The translations under genes were made by a program, and so were the position numbers. The notes beneath the pieces are model-generated. The model searched no databases. It saw only the letters and a list, made by a program, of their open reading frames with translations, and had not been told where the DNA came from. From Terriglobia bacterium (GTDB lineage Bacteria; Acidobacteriota; Terriglobia; JAIQFV01), in NCBI GenBank assembly GCA_020072965.1, contig JAIQFY010000020.1, forward strand, positions 62,001-126,000: a stretch of 64,000 nucleotides of DNA, read 5' to 3'. Below, piece by piece: positions 34,560-43,241 of this stretch; within the stretch, counting starts at the first letter, position 1; each line of letters opens with the position of its first letter.

Positions 34560-35231
34560 TCAAGGCTTCATCCAAACCTGCTTTTGCAGGAATTGAACCA
34601 GGTCGAGGGACTTTACGCGGAAGCGGTCGAACTGGACCAGCATCGCATCGACAGGGTCTTGGTGCTCTGGGACCAGATCCAGGACCATCCTGCGGACCCG
34701 CTGGAGTGTCCGCTCCCCAAACCACATGGACTTCAAGGACTCGAGGATTTGATCGAGTTGGGACGGACTGAGAATGCGGCTCTCCACCATTTTACGAAGC
34801 CAAAATCGGATGTGAACCAGGGGTTCTGAGAACGGGCGGTACGGGGGCTCCTGTTCATGCAGCAGGGCGACCTCATCATCCCGAAAATCCTCGTGTTGCA
34901 AGAAACATTCATAGACCTGCCCGTAACCACGCACACCCAGGTTCCTCATCTCATAGGCACGAATTGCCCCCATCGAAGAGAGGCCCCACACCCGCCATCC
35001 TTTTGCGACTGCGTCCCGAATCTCCGCATGGCCGATCGCGAGGCGTTGATGAAAGACCCCATCAACCAGAATGATGGTACCCGGTTGAAAAGATGAGACG
35101 AGTTCCTCGACATCGCCCCGCTGTGCTGGCGGGAGCGGATAAACCCCATTCGGAGGGATCACTCCGGCGGTTTGAGCCCCGTGAAGGGTTGGTCCAGCAT
35201 ACAGGAAACAGTTAGAGGCGGTCCCTGACAT
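34560..35231 (-). CDS. tfuA: TfuA-like protein
   Basis: A 223-aa cytoplasmic protein with the TfuA core: Y-A-G-P-T-L near the start, I-I-L-V-D-G-V-F (about 53-60), S-S-M-G-A-I-R-A-Y-E-M (about 85-95) and D-D-E-V-A-L-L-H (about 117-124). TfuA proteins partner YcaO enzymes in making peptide thioamides (thioviridamide-type RiPPs, methyl-coenzyme M reductase), probably by helping deliver sulfur. The ATG at 35231 lies inside the end of ycaO (20-bp overlap), so the two are translationally coupled; the frame could open earlier (35351), but the family sequence begins at 35231. It is the last gene of the operon. Confidence 0.9.
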   Translation of the reverse strand: MSGTASNCFLYAGPTLHGAQTAGVIPPNGVYPLPPAQRGDVEELVSSFQPGTIILVDGVFHQRLAIGHAEIRDAVAKGWRVWGLSSMGAIRAYEMRNLGVRGYGQVYECFLQHEDFRDDEVALLHEQEPPYRPFSEPLVHIRFWLRKMVESRILSPSQLDQILESLKSMWFGERTLQRVRRMVLDLVPEHQDPVDAMLVQFDRFRVKSLDLVQFLQKQVWMKP

Positions 35232-36438
35232 AATCTCGAAGACGTGGTCCGATGCGGGTTGTGGTCTCCTTGAAACATTCGAGACCCGGTACCAGGATCC
35301 GGACCACCTGGAGAGGGGATCCGGGCTCTGTGTAGGCCACTCGAAGGACATGATGAAATCCGTTCCTTCGAAGGGATGCCATCAACACGCCCAGCGACGA
35401 TTCCAGGTCGGTAAGAGAGGCGGAGCTGTCTGCCGTGTCTTCATAGAGAAGTTTGGGATGCTCTCTTGCGACCCTCCGTGTAAGCCTTTGCGCGTACTTT
35501 GCCGGTGAGTCTTTTGAGCCGTCCTCAACGCGATGGTATCGTTCCCGCAAGTCATCCCGTCCCCCGTGAATAAAGGACAGGCGGCTCTGCAGGGCCTCAC
35601 AGACCGCCCGCGTCAGGGCGACTTCTCTGGAGGGGTTACAGCCAAACCCGCCGTTGATAAACAGGGGAGTGGAACATTTCGGTTCAACGACGAAAGCCAT
35701 GAAAAAGGGGAGTTCAAAACAATTTTTCACATAGCGCACGTAAAGCTTTAATCCCACAGCGCTGAGATTGGTTTCGATGCGGCGTATCGCAGGTGGCAAG
35801 CTGCTGGTCTGGACCAGGCAGGACTGGTCGTCAACAAAGTAGAAGGAGAGGACGTCGCGCTCAATCACCTCCGCCAGCCCGTGGACGGTCGCTTCCAGGA
35901 CCGAATTTCCGGAACACAGACCGTTGGTGTTCGAGCCGAAGTATTCTTCCCTGCCTGCGTCATCAGGGAATGGGAAAAAAACGAGCTCTGCCGGGACCAG
36001 ATACCGATCCCCGGTGTCCACATCGTGCGCCTCGACACAGCTCATGGGGGCATCGAGGTCGATGGACACATTCATCATGGGGCAGAAATCGAGGATGGCT
36101 TCAGGACGGGTGGAACCGTCATACAGATCTCTTGCCGGCCTTCGTAGAACCTTAAGCGACGAGCGGTGATGCTCTGCAAAGGCGTACTCGATCGACTCCA
36201 TGTAGGCGCCCACCCGGGCTTCCTCTGTAGAAAGCCCCTTGCCCGCATTGACACACAATGATCCCTGCTGAGCGTCTGGACGAATGCTCACAAAGACCGG
36301 AACCCCCGCAACGTCGAGTCGCGTAATGTCAGTCACCCGTGATATTCCCAGCCTTTGGGAGATGGTCCGGGCACGAGATAGTGTGACATCCAGGGGTTCC
36401 GCGCGAAGGCTCGAGCTGTATCGAAAGACCTGGGACAA
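35212..36438 (-). CDS. ycaO: YcaO-domain enzyme (probable thioamide-forming cyclodehydratase family)
   Basis: A 408-aa protein of the ATP-dependent YcaO family, which activates backbone amides. The segment S-T-E-E-A-R-V-G-A-Y-M-E-S-I-E-Y (70-85) is the first ATP/Mg motif but ends E-S-I-E-Y, where E-x-x-E-R is usual. The second, H-G-L-A-E-V-I-E-R-D (186-195), and the third, R-A-V-C-E-A-L-Q-S-R (277-286), look intact. No proline-rich C-terminus of the azoline type is seen. TTG start at 36438, with GGTGAG 5 nt ahead, 13 bp behind the small repeat protein, and overlapping tfuA. Together this suggests thioamidation, not heterocycle formation (inference). Confidence 0.9.
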   Translation of the reverse strand: MSQVFRYSSSLRAEPLDVTLSRARTISQRLGISRVTDITRLDVAGVPVFVSIRPDAQQGSLCVNAGKGLSTEEARVGAYMESIEYAFAEHHRSSLKVLRRPARDLYDGSTRPEAILDFCPMMNVSIDLDAPMSCVEAHDVDTGDRYLVPAELVFFPFPDDAGREEYFGSNTNGLCSGNSVLEATVHGLAEVIERDVLSFYFVDDQSCLVQTSSLPPAIRRIETNLSAVGLKLYVRYVKNCFELPFFMAFVVEPKCSTPLFINGGFGCNPSREVALTRAVCEALQSRLSFIHGGRDDLRERYHRVEDGSKDSPAKYAQRLTRRVAREHPKLLYEDTADSSASLTDLESSLGVLMASLRRNGFHHVLRVAYTEPGSPLQVVRILVPGLECFKETTTRIGPRLRDYVRDRL

Positions 36439-36451
36439 GCTCGCTCACCCC

Positions 36452-36745
36452 TTATTTGGATCGGGTCTTCTTGACCTTCTTGGTCATCAAGCTCAGTTTC
36501 ACGTGCTCAGAATCATAAGCCGCGCCGGCTGTAACAAGGCCCTCGCGCAAATGCTCCGTGAATCGGGCGATGGTCGCCGGATCAAGATGAACCTTAGCGC
36601 TGGATTTCATCTTCATCTTCTTGGTGTCCACATCATAAGCTGCACCGATTCCGGCGAATGCTTTTCGCAAACTGGATTCGATCTGCAGAACCGTCTTTGC
36701 ATCAAGAGTGACTTTTGCTTTGGGTCCAGGTTTCTTTGTGGACAT
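36452..36745 (-). CDS. 97-aa Lys-rich two-repeat protein, candidate YcaO/TfuA substrate
   Basis: A 97-aa protein with no Cys, made of two imperfect copies of a 28-residue unit at 11-38 and 51-78 (period 40). Both begin K-V-x-L-D, contain L-R at the middle and end G-A-A-Y-D; 13 of 28 positions are identical. The N-terminus S-T-K-K-P-G-P-K and the C-terminus V-K-K-T-R-S-K are basic. AAGGAG lies 9 nt ahead of ATG 36745, which rules out the longer frame to 36790. The stop is 13 bp from ycaO, so it is the first gene of that operon and by position the likely precursor or partner. I do not recognise the family, and no leader/core split or double-Gly motif is visible. Confidence 0.8.
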   Translation of the reverse strand: MSTKKPGPKAKVTLDAKTVLQIESSLRKAFAGIGAAYDVDTKKMKMKSSAKVHLDPATIARFTEHLREGLVTAGAAYDSEHVKLSLMTKKVKKTRSK

Positions 36746-37081
36746 CGGGGTAGTCTCCTTGTGGTTGAAGTGAGTCGGTCGATTATACATGCTCGATCCC
36801 TGGGGTCATACAGCAAAAGCACGGCCTGCCCGCGAACACAGGGGAACCGGGGGCAAAGGCGCTGTGGGAGCACCTCCTCTCACTCGGGAGGAAATTCCGG
36901 GGAGGGGCCTGCTTTGGCGGCGGCCCCCAACCGGGGATCCGCTGGACTGCATGAAGCGCTGACAGCCAAACAAGAATTCTATGGAATGTCATCGCACCCC
37001 CTCTCCCGGTGACTGAGATCAGACCCAAATATGATGTTCTGAACCCGGTCAAATCGCAAATGGATCCGTTGGAGAGAGAGG
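36746..37081. other. Promoter side of the ycaO-tfuA operon, no gene seen
   Basis: 336 bp between the end of the esterase/TPR gene and the small repeat protein on the same strand. A minus-strand frame of 100 codons crosses it but reads Pro/Cys-rich low-quality sequence and overlaps the small gene. No hairpin terminator clearly seen. Confidence 0.4.
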
Positions 37082-38497
37082 TCACTTTTTCTTCAAGCTT
37101 TCGAGAATGCTGAGAAAGGAAGGATCACCGCGGATCAGTTCAAGATCGGGGTCGCTTTCCAGTGTTTCCACCTCGGTAAAACCCTTCTCGACGGCGTTCT
37201 TCAAGGCACCCAGGGCCTCCTTCTTTTTTCCGTCTCGGGAATAGGCGCAGGCAAGATGGTAAAACAATCCCGGATTCTCCGGCTTGATTTGGGCCGCAAG
37301 CAGGAATTTGAATGCAGCAAGCCCGTAATCGCGGACCCGAAAATGTTGCATCGCCTCCTGGCTCAGCTCGACCAGAAAGAGATTGAGGACGCGCCGGGCA
37401 ACCAAACGGCCTGACGTATTCTCGTTTTCTCCGGCCACCCGCTTCAAACTGGTGATCTCCTGGGTCAGTTCGTTGAGGACGAAGGAACGGTCTTGAGTGC
37501 GTCGATAACTCTCCTCCAGGCTCAAAAACTTCCTCCTGAACTGGTCTTGATGCTCCTCCTGTTCCCTTTCCTCCTTGAGAGCCAGCCTCATTTCTTTTGA
37601 TTTTCCTAACTGCGCCTTCCTGCTTTCAGAGGAGGTGACGTCTCGAAGCCCCTTAAAGTCCTCCGCCAGCGCCTGGTATTCGAGAAAAGCCTCGTACACC
37701 TTGTTGGATGACTCATCGAGCCGGGCGACTTCTGTTGCTGTCCTGAACATCTCGTCGAGGAGGGCTTCGTTGATCTCTCGCAGGCCTGATTTCATCGCTT
37801 GTAATTCCATCCATCCCACGGCCTCCAGGCAAACCCTGGGAGGAGGCCAATCGTGGCCGCCCTCGAAGGTCGCCATCCGGTGAGGAATCTTCAAACGTTC
37901 CAGGGCTTCCTCCAGCTGTCTCATCTCGAAGAAATTAAAGTCCTCGAGCCCGGCAGTCCCAAAGTACACGAAGGGAAGAGAAGGGGACGGCTTAAGTTCC
38001 GAAGGGAAACCGGCGCCACAACCAATCACTCCCGCCACCTGTCCTCTCAGCGAGTGGGCCACCGAGACTGCAACGCGGGCGCCCCCCGAAAACCCGGTGA
38101 GATACACGCGGTTCTCATTGATAGCAAATCGGGCTTGAGTGTCTTCAAATAATGCACGGATGGCGGCAATGATCGGCTCGGGCGGGCCGTTGCGGGAATT
38201 GTTTGAGCCCGCCACAATGTATCCGTACTTCTCCGCGGCTTCTTTGAAACGCTCCACAGGCAGGCGCCCCCGGGCTCCCGCATCAAAGGCATAAAGAATC
38301 GGCCACTTTCTCCCGGGAGTGTAGTGCGGGGGAAGATACAGGGCGTACGTCTGATGGGGATCGGCTTGGCACGCGACCCTGTCAATGATCTGTCCTCGGG
38401 GGAAATTCTCCGGGGAAGGGGCGCACACAAAAGATGAGGTGGACACCAGAAACAAGAAAAGGGAAATCCTCAGCGGGAGCAGAACGGGACTTCTCAT
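37082..38497 (-). CDS. Exported alpha/beta-hydrolase with C-terminal TPR
   Basis: A 471-aa protein with a signal peptide (M-R-S-P-V-L-L-P-L-R-I-S-L-F-L-F). The first half is an esterase/PHB-depolymerase-like hydrolase with the nucleophile in L-T-G-F-S-G-G-A-R and a late His in F-E-G-G-H-D-W-P-P. The middle (about 260-370) is charged and helical, and the end carries TPR-like P-E-N-P-G-L-F-Y-H-L-A-C-A-Y-S-R. ATG 38497 overlaps the stop of the GGDEF gene (ATGA), so the two are co-translated. The substrate is not known. Confidence 0.8.
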   Translation of the reverse strand: MRSPVLLPLRISLFLFLVSTSSFVCAPSPENFPRGQIIDRVACQADPHQTYALYLPPHYTPGRKWPILYAFDAGARGRLPVERFKEAAEKYGYIVAGSNNSRNGPPEPIIAAIRALFEDTQARFAINENRVYLTGFSGGARVAVSVAHSLRGQVAGVIGCGAGFPSELKPSPSLPFVYFGTAGLEDFNFFEMRQLEEALERLKIPHRMATFEGGHDWPPPRVCLEAVGWMELQAMKSGLREINEALLDEMFRTATEVARLDESSNKVYEAFLEYQALAEDFKGLRDVTSSESRKAQLGKSKEMRLALKEEREQEEHQDQFRRKFLSLEESYRRTQDRSFVLNELTQEITSLKRVAGENENTSGRLVARRVLNLFLVELSQEAMQHFRVRDYGLAAFKFLLAAQIKPENPGLFYHLACAYSRDGKKKEALGALKNAVEKGFTEVETLESDPDLELIRGDPSFLSILESLKKK

Positions 38498-40077
38498 AAC
38501 GGTTGGAGAGGGGAGGGGAGGACGCAATTCCGGCCGCTTTGTTTGGCCTTGTACAGGAACTCGTCCGCCGAACGGATGAGGTCACCGGGAGAGCCCGCAT
38601 CCTCGGGATAGGTGGCGACACCGAAACTGGCAGTGGCACGGTGTGGCCCCTCATGATTAGGTCCCCAAAAGAGGGCTTCCTGCGTTTTGTGGCGAAGCTT
38701 CTCTGCCACAATCAACGCATCAGGGAGGGCTGTATTCGGAAGGATGGCGCTGAACTCGTCCCCTCCGTAGCGGGCAATGATATCACTGTCACGCAAGGAC
38801 TTCGTCAGGAGCGCAGACACCTGCTTGAGAATGGCGTCCCCGGTCTGGTGACCATGGTCGTCGTTGATGGATTTGAAATGATCGATGTCGCACATGATAA
38901 AGGAGCATGGTCTGCTGAGACGGTTCATGCGGTGCAGCTCCAGTTCAAGCTGCTCCATCAGGAAGCGATGATTGTAGAGACCCGTCAGCCCGTCGCGATT
39001 TGCGCGGACATCGACCCACCGGGCATTGGCGAGGGCAATCGAGGCGTAATCCGCCACGGCCGACAAAACCCGTTCGTCATTGCGAGTGAACCCATTCAAG
39101 CGTCCACTTTGGACGTCGAGAACGGCAAAGACCTCCCCCTGGCGCTTCAAGGGCAACGCCAGCTCCGAAACGATTGGGCAATCCGAAATGAGATTTGCCG
39201 TCGTATAGCGACTGTCCTGTTGCACGTTTCCGACGTTGGTCATTTCCCCCCGCAATGCTACCCATACCGTGATCCCGGGTCCCGACAGAGGCAGACGCTT
39301 GTCGTCTGAATTGTCTTTGGCGACAAATCCCTTTTGAGCACGGAGGGCCAGCTCTTGAGTGGTATTTTCAACGGTCCACAGCGAACAGTTCGCATAGCCG
39401 AATTTCTCCTTGATGATAGCTAAAATCTGCTCTACGAGTTGATCAACCACCAGGGTGGAGACGAGCGTTTTCCCCATTTCCTGGAGCGCCGCGACCTCCT
39501 TTACCGTCGCAATATGCTTCTCCCGCTGTCGCTTGGTTCGCTCCATGACAAGGCAGCTGAATACCACGACCAGGAAGAACACGGTTACTCGTACGCCTTC
39601 TGCCTGCGGGTCCAGGGTCTCATGCTGGGAGAGGTGCAACAAGAGCGTAAGATAGGAGATGACAAAGAGAGAGCTGATTACAAGGCCGTCGCGAAGGCCC
39701 ACCAGACTCACCATGAAAACAAAGGGAAGAAATGTGACGGAGAAGAGAAGGCTTCGGGCTTCATGGGCCACATAGAGATAATAGGTGAGCCACAGAATAG
39801 AGAGGACAACGGGCGTATAAATGAAATGGGGGTCGAATGTAAGCCTTTCGTCCAGTCGGCTTTGAAGGGCAAAGAGCAACAACAGGGTGTTGGCCAGGAA
39901 GAATACAAAGCACCACACCAACTCGCGCTGGCTGGTGGTGCTGAGTTCGAGCCATCGGCACAACCACAACACCATGATGCCGAGCAGATAGCCCACCGCT
40001 GCCAGCAGGACTCCACGGCGTTTGGTGCGCCGGGCTGCCTCCTGAGAAGAGACGCTGTCGAACGCCTGAGCCGTCAT
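38494..40077 (-). CDS. Membrane GAF-GGDEF diguanylate cyclase
   Basis: A 527-aa protein: six membrane helices (about 25-180), a short linker, a GAF domain (about 205-345), and a GGDEF domain with R-Y-G-G-D-E-F around 430-436 and D-G-L-T-G-L-Y-N-H-R-F at its start. The intact signature predicts c-di-GMP synthesis from two GTP. An R-x-x-D inhibitory site at the usual place five residues ahead (R-D-S-D-I-I-A-R-Y-G-G-D) is visible as R-D-S-D, so product feedback is likely. It is coupled to the exported hydrolase downstream. Confidence 0.93.
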   Translation of the reverse strand: MTAQAFDSVSSQEAARRTKRRGVLLAAVGYLLGIMVLWLCRWLELSTTSQRELVWCFVFFLANTLLLLFALQSRLDERLTFDPHFIYTPVVLSILWLTYYLYVAHEARSLLFSVTFLPFVFMVSLVGLRDGLVISSLFVISYLTLLLHLSQHETLDPQAEGVRVTVFFLVVVFSCLVMERTKRQREKHIATVKEVAALQEMGKTLVSTLVVDQLVEQILAIIKEKFGYANCSLWTVENTTQELALRAQKGFVAKDNSDDKRLPLSGPGITVWVALRGEMTNVGNVQQDSRYTTANLISDCPIVSELALPLKRQGEVFAVLDVQSGRLNGFTRNDERVLSAVADYASIALANARWVDVRANRDGLTGLYNHRFLMEQLELELHRMNRLSRPCSFIMCDIDHFKSINDDHGHQTGDAILKQVSALLTKSLRDSDIIARYGGDEFSAILPNTALPDALIVAEKLRHKTQEALFWGPNHEGPHRATASFGVATYPEDAGSPGDLIRSADEFLYKAKQSGRNCVLPSPLQPL

Positions 40078-40185
40078 CGTGGTCTTTTGCTTGTTGGTTA
40101 AATACAGGAGATCTTCAACTCGGATCCCGGAAGGGTTCCTTCAGGAAACCCGGTCAGTTTAACATAAACAGTTGCCCATTGCGTC

Positions 40186-40345
40186 TCCTTCGAGTCCAAA
40201 GGCCAAAGTCCAAGGTTCAAGCACCCAGTTCCAAGTTCCAAGTTCAAGGTTCAAAGTTAAAACCCCTCCTTCTTATTGCGGCCTCAGGCCTCCGACTTTC
40301 GACCTCTGATCTCTGACGGCTGAGAACTGACAACTGCTCTCCCCC
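40186..40345 (-). repeat. Dispersed two-part intergenic repeat, copy 3
   Basis: GGCCAAAGTCCAAGGTTCAA and CCAAGTTCCAAGTTCAAGG words, then GGCCTCAGGCCTCCGACTTT-type words, ending in CCCCCGACACCC. Same orientation and block order as copy 2. It lies upstream of the GGDEF gene, next to the terminator at 40354. Confidence 0.7.
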
Positions 40346-40353
40346 CGACACCC

Positions 40354-40393
40354 AAAAAGAAATGCCCACTCAGATGGGAATAATCCGAGTGGG
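40354..40393 (-). terminator. Rho-independent terminator (minus strand)
   Basis: GCCCACTC at 40364-40371 pairs with GAGTGGGC at 40386-40393. On the minus strand the hairpin is followed by ATTTCTTTTT. It lies 20 bp behind the small membrane protein at 40414-40533. Confidence 0.8.
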
Positions 40394-40413
40394 CACCGGG
40401 TTTGGCTTGAACT

Positions 40414-40533
40414 CTATCTCAATCGCAAGGATTGAACCTGTTCACGCTTCCCTCTGCCGGATATCTTGGATCGCAAAGCGGCCACCACGGCCCCTGTTGA
40501 GACCAAGCCCGCGACGACTAGGAAAAATGTCAT
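40414..40533 (-). CDS. 39-aa membrane peptide
   Basis: A short frame M-T-F-F-L-V-V-A-G-L-V-S-T-G-A-V-V-A-A-L then a basic tail with R-S-K-I-S-G-R-G-K-R. One hydrophobic helix plus a positive tail fits a small inner-membrane protein. No strong ribosome-binding site was found, but a clean terminator follows on the same strand, so a transcript is likely. It could instead be a small RNA. Confidence 0.4.
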   Translation of the reverse strand: MTFFLVVAGLVSTGAVVAALRSKISGRGKREQVQSLRLR

Positions 40534-40820
40534 GTTGCGTGGTCATCTACCTTTCTACAGTGTGGGCGGAGTCTCGAGTCGAGCGGCGCGCTGCGTTCAC
40601 TGTTGATTAACTCAGAACCCGAAGCGAGCATATCATCTCCAGATCAATTTTTCAATTCGATCAACGGTGCTGGATTCCGGAGGAGGAGATGGGGAAGTGA
40701 GGGGTCTGATTCTAGGGCTTGCAATCATCGATAGGCTGTGAAACCATAAGTCGCGGTTCCGCAAACCCGATCGAGCCTTGCAAATCCAGCACTGCCCGTT
40801 TCCGAGTGATCAAGGACAGC

Positions 40821-41690
40821 ATGAAAGATCCATTTGCCCCCTCTCCTTCCAACTCAGGGGCGGCCGGCAAGAAATCCAAAAAGTCAATGGGATCCGTTCG
40901 TCCGGATCCCTTTACCCTCTCGGAGTCGGAGATGTTGAGTCAGTTGCCCCAGGCGATTGGTCCAAGCCTTTTCCTGGACCATTTCACTTTCGACGAAGTG
41001 TCCGCCCAAATTGAATCGACCAGCTTTTTGTCGGCCATGAAAAAGAAGGGCGTGCCGATTCCGCGGGTGGAACTCATGCGCGTTGATCCGGATGAGCACC
41101 GTCTCATCGTATTTGACGATTCTGAATCCGAGCCGGTGAAAATGATCGAACTCCGGCTCGCGCTGACGCGGATGGAAGTTCCCGCCCTGGCGGGGTATTC
41201 TACCCTGCCCAGTCTGTTTGAGATGCTCGCGATTAACTGGGTCATGATGCAGAATCCGAGGGCTGCTTTCACTGAGAATCGTCCCCAGCTTCCCGGGCAG
41301 GAACATCCCGGTTTGGGGCTGGGTCAAAAATGCCAGGAGTTCCTGGTTCATCTGGGCGCCGAACTCCGGCGGGATGGATTGGTCAATCATCCCCAATATT
41401 TCCACAACGCGATGTTTTACCGGGATGAATACTATTTCATTGATCCCAGGCGACAGGGCGAGCTGCTGGCCATGTTCCGTGATCTTGCCAGGTACCCGAT
41501 CGGTATGGCGTCCCAGGCGATTGCGGACGGCAGGCTCATAGATGTACAGCGGCAGATTCGGGTTGAATGGGACCCCGAAGGTATGGTCTGCCCGATTCAC
41601 AACCCCCTCGGCGATTATTTCCAAAGTCGGGAGTACCGCGAGGCTGTCCAGAGAACACTCTCCTCGTGCATGTATGACCTTGTCCTTTAG
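40821..41690 (+). CDS. Conserved-looking hypothetical protein
   Basis: A 289-aa soluble protein of unknown role. The first 30 residues are Ser/Lys/Pro-rich; the rest has D-E-H-R-L-I-V-F-D-D, G-L-G-L-G-Q-K-C-Q-E-F-L, R-R-D-G-L-V-N-H-P-Q-Y-F-H-N-A-M-F-Y and P-I-H-N-P-L-G-D-Y. No named domain recognised. The ATG at 40821 is preferred; the frame extends to 40719. A TPR protein follows 170 bp later on the same strand. Confidence 0.6.
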   Translation: MKDPFAPSPSNSGAAGKKSKKSMGSVRPDPFTLSESEMLSQLPQAIGPSLFLDHFTFDEVSAQIESTSFLSAMKKKGVPIPRVELMRVDPDEHRLIVFDDSESEPVKMIELRLALTRMEVPALAGYSTLPSLFEMLAINWVMMQNPRAAFTENRPQLPGQEHPGLGLGQKCQEFLVHLGAELRRDGLVNHPQYFHNAMFYRDEYYFIDPRRQGELLAMFRDLARYPIGMASQAIADGRLIDVQRQIRVEWDPEGMVCPIHNPLGDYFQSREYREAVQRTLSSCMYDLVL

Positions 41691-41861
41691 CTGCGAAAGG
41701 GATGTGAAGACGGTCCGGAGAATAGAGACGTCGGTGCCTGGAAACCGAATGAAGGTCAAACTTGATTTCTGTCTCTCTCGGCGTCATGATTTTCAATGCC
41801 ACAGACCAGGATCGCGGATCTGTTATCAGCTCCGAACCCGGAGGCATTAAGGGGGCGCACT

Positions 41862-42998
41862 ATGAAACGGTATCAGATTGGCATTGTTCACGTGGTTTTG
41901 ATTCTGCTTTTCACGACGGCGGCACTGTCACAATCTCAGCCGCCTGCCGCGATGATCGTGGCCGGATCACCTGAAGACAAGGCCTTGCGTGAGGTGGAAA
42001 ATGAGCCGGATGCCGCGAAGCGGATTCAGTTGCTGGATCAGTTCGTCAAGGATTTCCCCGCGATGGTGCAGGCGCCGGATGTAAACCAGATCTACGTTTT
42101 TGCCTATCAACAGCTGAAAAACAACATCAAGCTGATTGAGTACTCCGAAAAAGTCCTGGCGGTTAAACCCAATGACATTGATGTCCTGCCATTGGCCATC
42201 AATGCGATGCTGGAACAGCCCAGCCTGCTTGACAAAGCGTGGGAGTATGCGAAGCGATATCACACCCTGTCGCAAAACCTGGATTCGGCTAATATGGGGA
42301 GGACGCTCGGTGATCAGGATCGGACTCGCATCCAGGCCGACGCTAAGGCGCTGTACGGTGCCACGCGACAACAGAAGGAATATGCGATTTTGCAGGCCGC
42401 ATACCAGGAAGCGAACAACGACAAGAAGATCTCCGACCTGGAAAAGTTTGTCCAGGAGTTCCCGGACTCGCCCCAGGTCTGCAGCGCTTATTCGATCATT
42501 GCTGTAACCTATCTCCAAAAGCGCGATATCGCCAAGAGCGTAGAAAATGCGGAAAAATGCCTTCAGGCCAACCCGGACGATCTGGATATGCGGGTCCTTC
42601 TCGCTGATTTGCAGATCGAGGACAAGACCAAGACCAAAGAGACAGCGGAATTGATTCGAAAAGCAATTGAGCTTGCGGATGCCCTGGAATCAAAGCCGGC
42701 CCCCGAGGGCCAGAACGAAGCGGACTGGACGAAGCGTAAGCGCTATCTTCGCGGGTCCGCTCACGGCTTGCGCGGATACCTCGATATGAAATCGGGGCAG
42801 TATGCAAAGGCCCTGCCGGACTTGGAACTTGCCTACAAGCTGCTGGGTGATGATCCCACCATCCTATACCGGCTTGGGTTTGCACTCGCCAAGCTGCGAA
42901 AAACCAGCGAAGCAGAAATTTACCTGTCCCGGGCCGCAAAAATGCCTGGTCCATACCAGCAGGCTGCCAAGAAAGCATTGGGTGAGTTGGGGCGTTAA
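41862..42998 (+). CDS. Exported TPR protein
   Basis: A 378-aa protein with a signal peptide (I-V-H-V-V-L-I-L-L-F-T-T-A-A-L-S) and TPR-like helices: L-D-Q-F-V-K-D-F-P, A-Y-S-I-I-A-V-T-Y-L-Q-K-R, and L-A-Y-K-L-L-G-D-D-P-T-I-L-Y-R-L-G-F-A. ATG 41862 starts the signal directly. Probably a periplasmic scaffold. A 21-bp tandem repeat begins just behind its stop. Confidence 0.75.
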   Translation: MKRYQIGIVHVVLILLFTTAALSQSQPPAAMIVAGSPEDKALREVENEPDAAKRIQLLDQFVKDFPAMVQAPDVNQIYVFAYQQLKNNIKLIEYSEKVLAVKPNDIDVLPLAINAMLEQPSLLDKAWEYAKRYHTLSQNLDSANMGRTLGDQDRTRIQADAKALYGATRQQKEYAILQAAYQEANNDKKISDLEKFVQEFPDSPQVCSAYSIIAVTYLQKRDIAKSVENAEKCLQANPDDLDMRVLLADLQIEDKTKTKETAELIRKAIELADALESKPAPEGQNEADWTKRKRYLRGSAHGLRGYLDMKSGQYAKALPDLELAYKLLGDDPTILYRLGFALAKLRKTSEAEIYLSRAAKMPGPYQQAAKKALGELGR

Positions 42999-43011
42999 GA
43001 GGAGTCAGCGA

Positions 43012-43108
43012 GCAGTGAGCAGCAGGCAGTGGGCAGTGAGCAGCAGGCAGTGGGCAGTGAGCAGCAGGCAGTGGGCAGTGAGCAGCAGGCAGTGGGCAGT
43101 GCGCAGTG
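43012..43108. repeat. 21-bp tandem repeat, four copies
   Basis: GCAGTGAGCAGCAGGCAGTGG occurs four times without change at 43012-43095, then decays (GCAGTGCGCAGTG). A related inverted stretch lies at 43242-43283, 130 bp away, so the pair could fold into a large stem. Confidence 0.85.
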
Positions 43109-43241
43109 AACACCCACCAAGAATTGACGGAAATTTGAACCATAACATACGGGGGATCAGAAACACATAACCAGGGGCGCGATTCAACGGCTGGCTATGG
43201 TCGTTCAAGAGGGAATCGACAATGATTCCCGCTCCTTTCCG

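Noticed and set aside
36783-37085. 100-codon frame ahead of the small repeat protein
   Set aside because: It overlaps the repeat protein's leader and reads as low-quality Pro/Cys-rich sequence without a ribosome-binding site.
43012-43108. Possible CRISPR array
   Set aside because: Copies are contiguous with no spacers between them.
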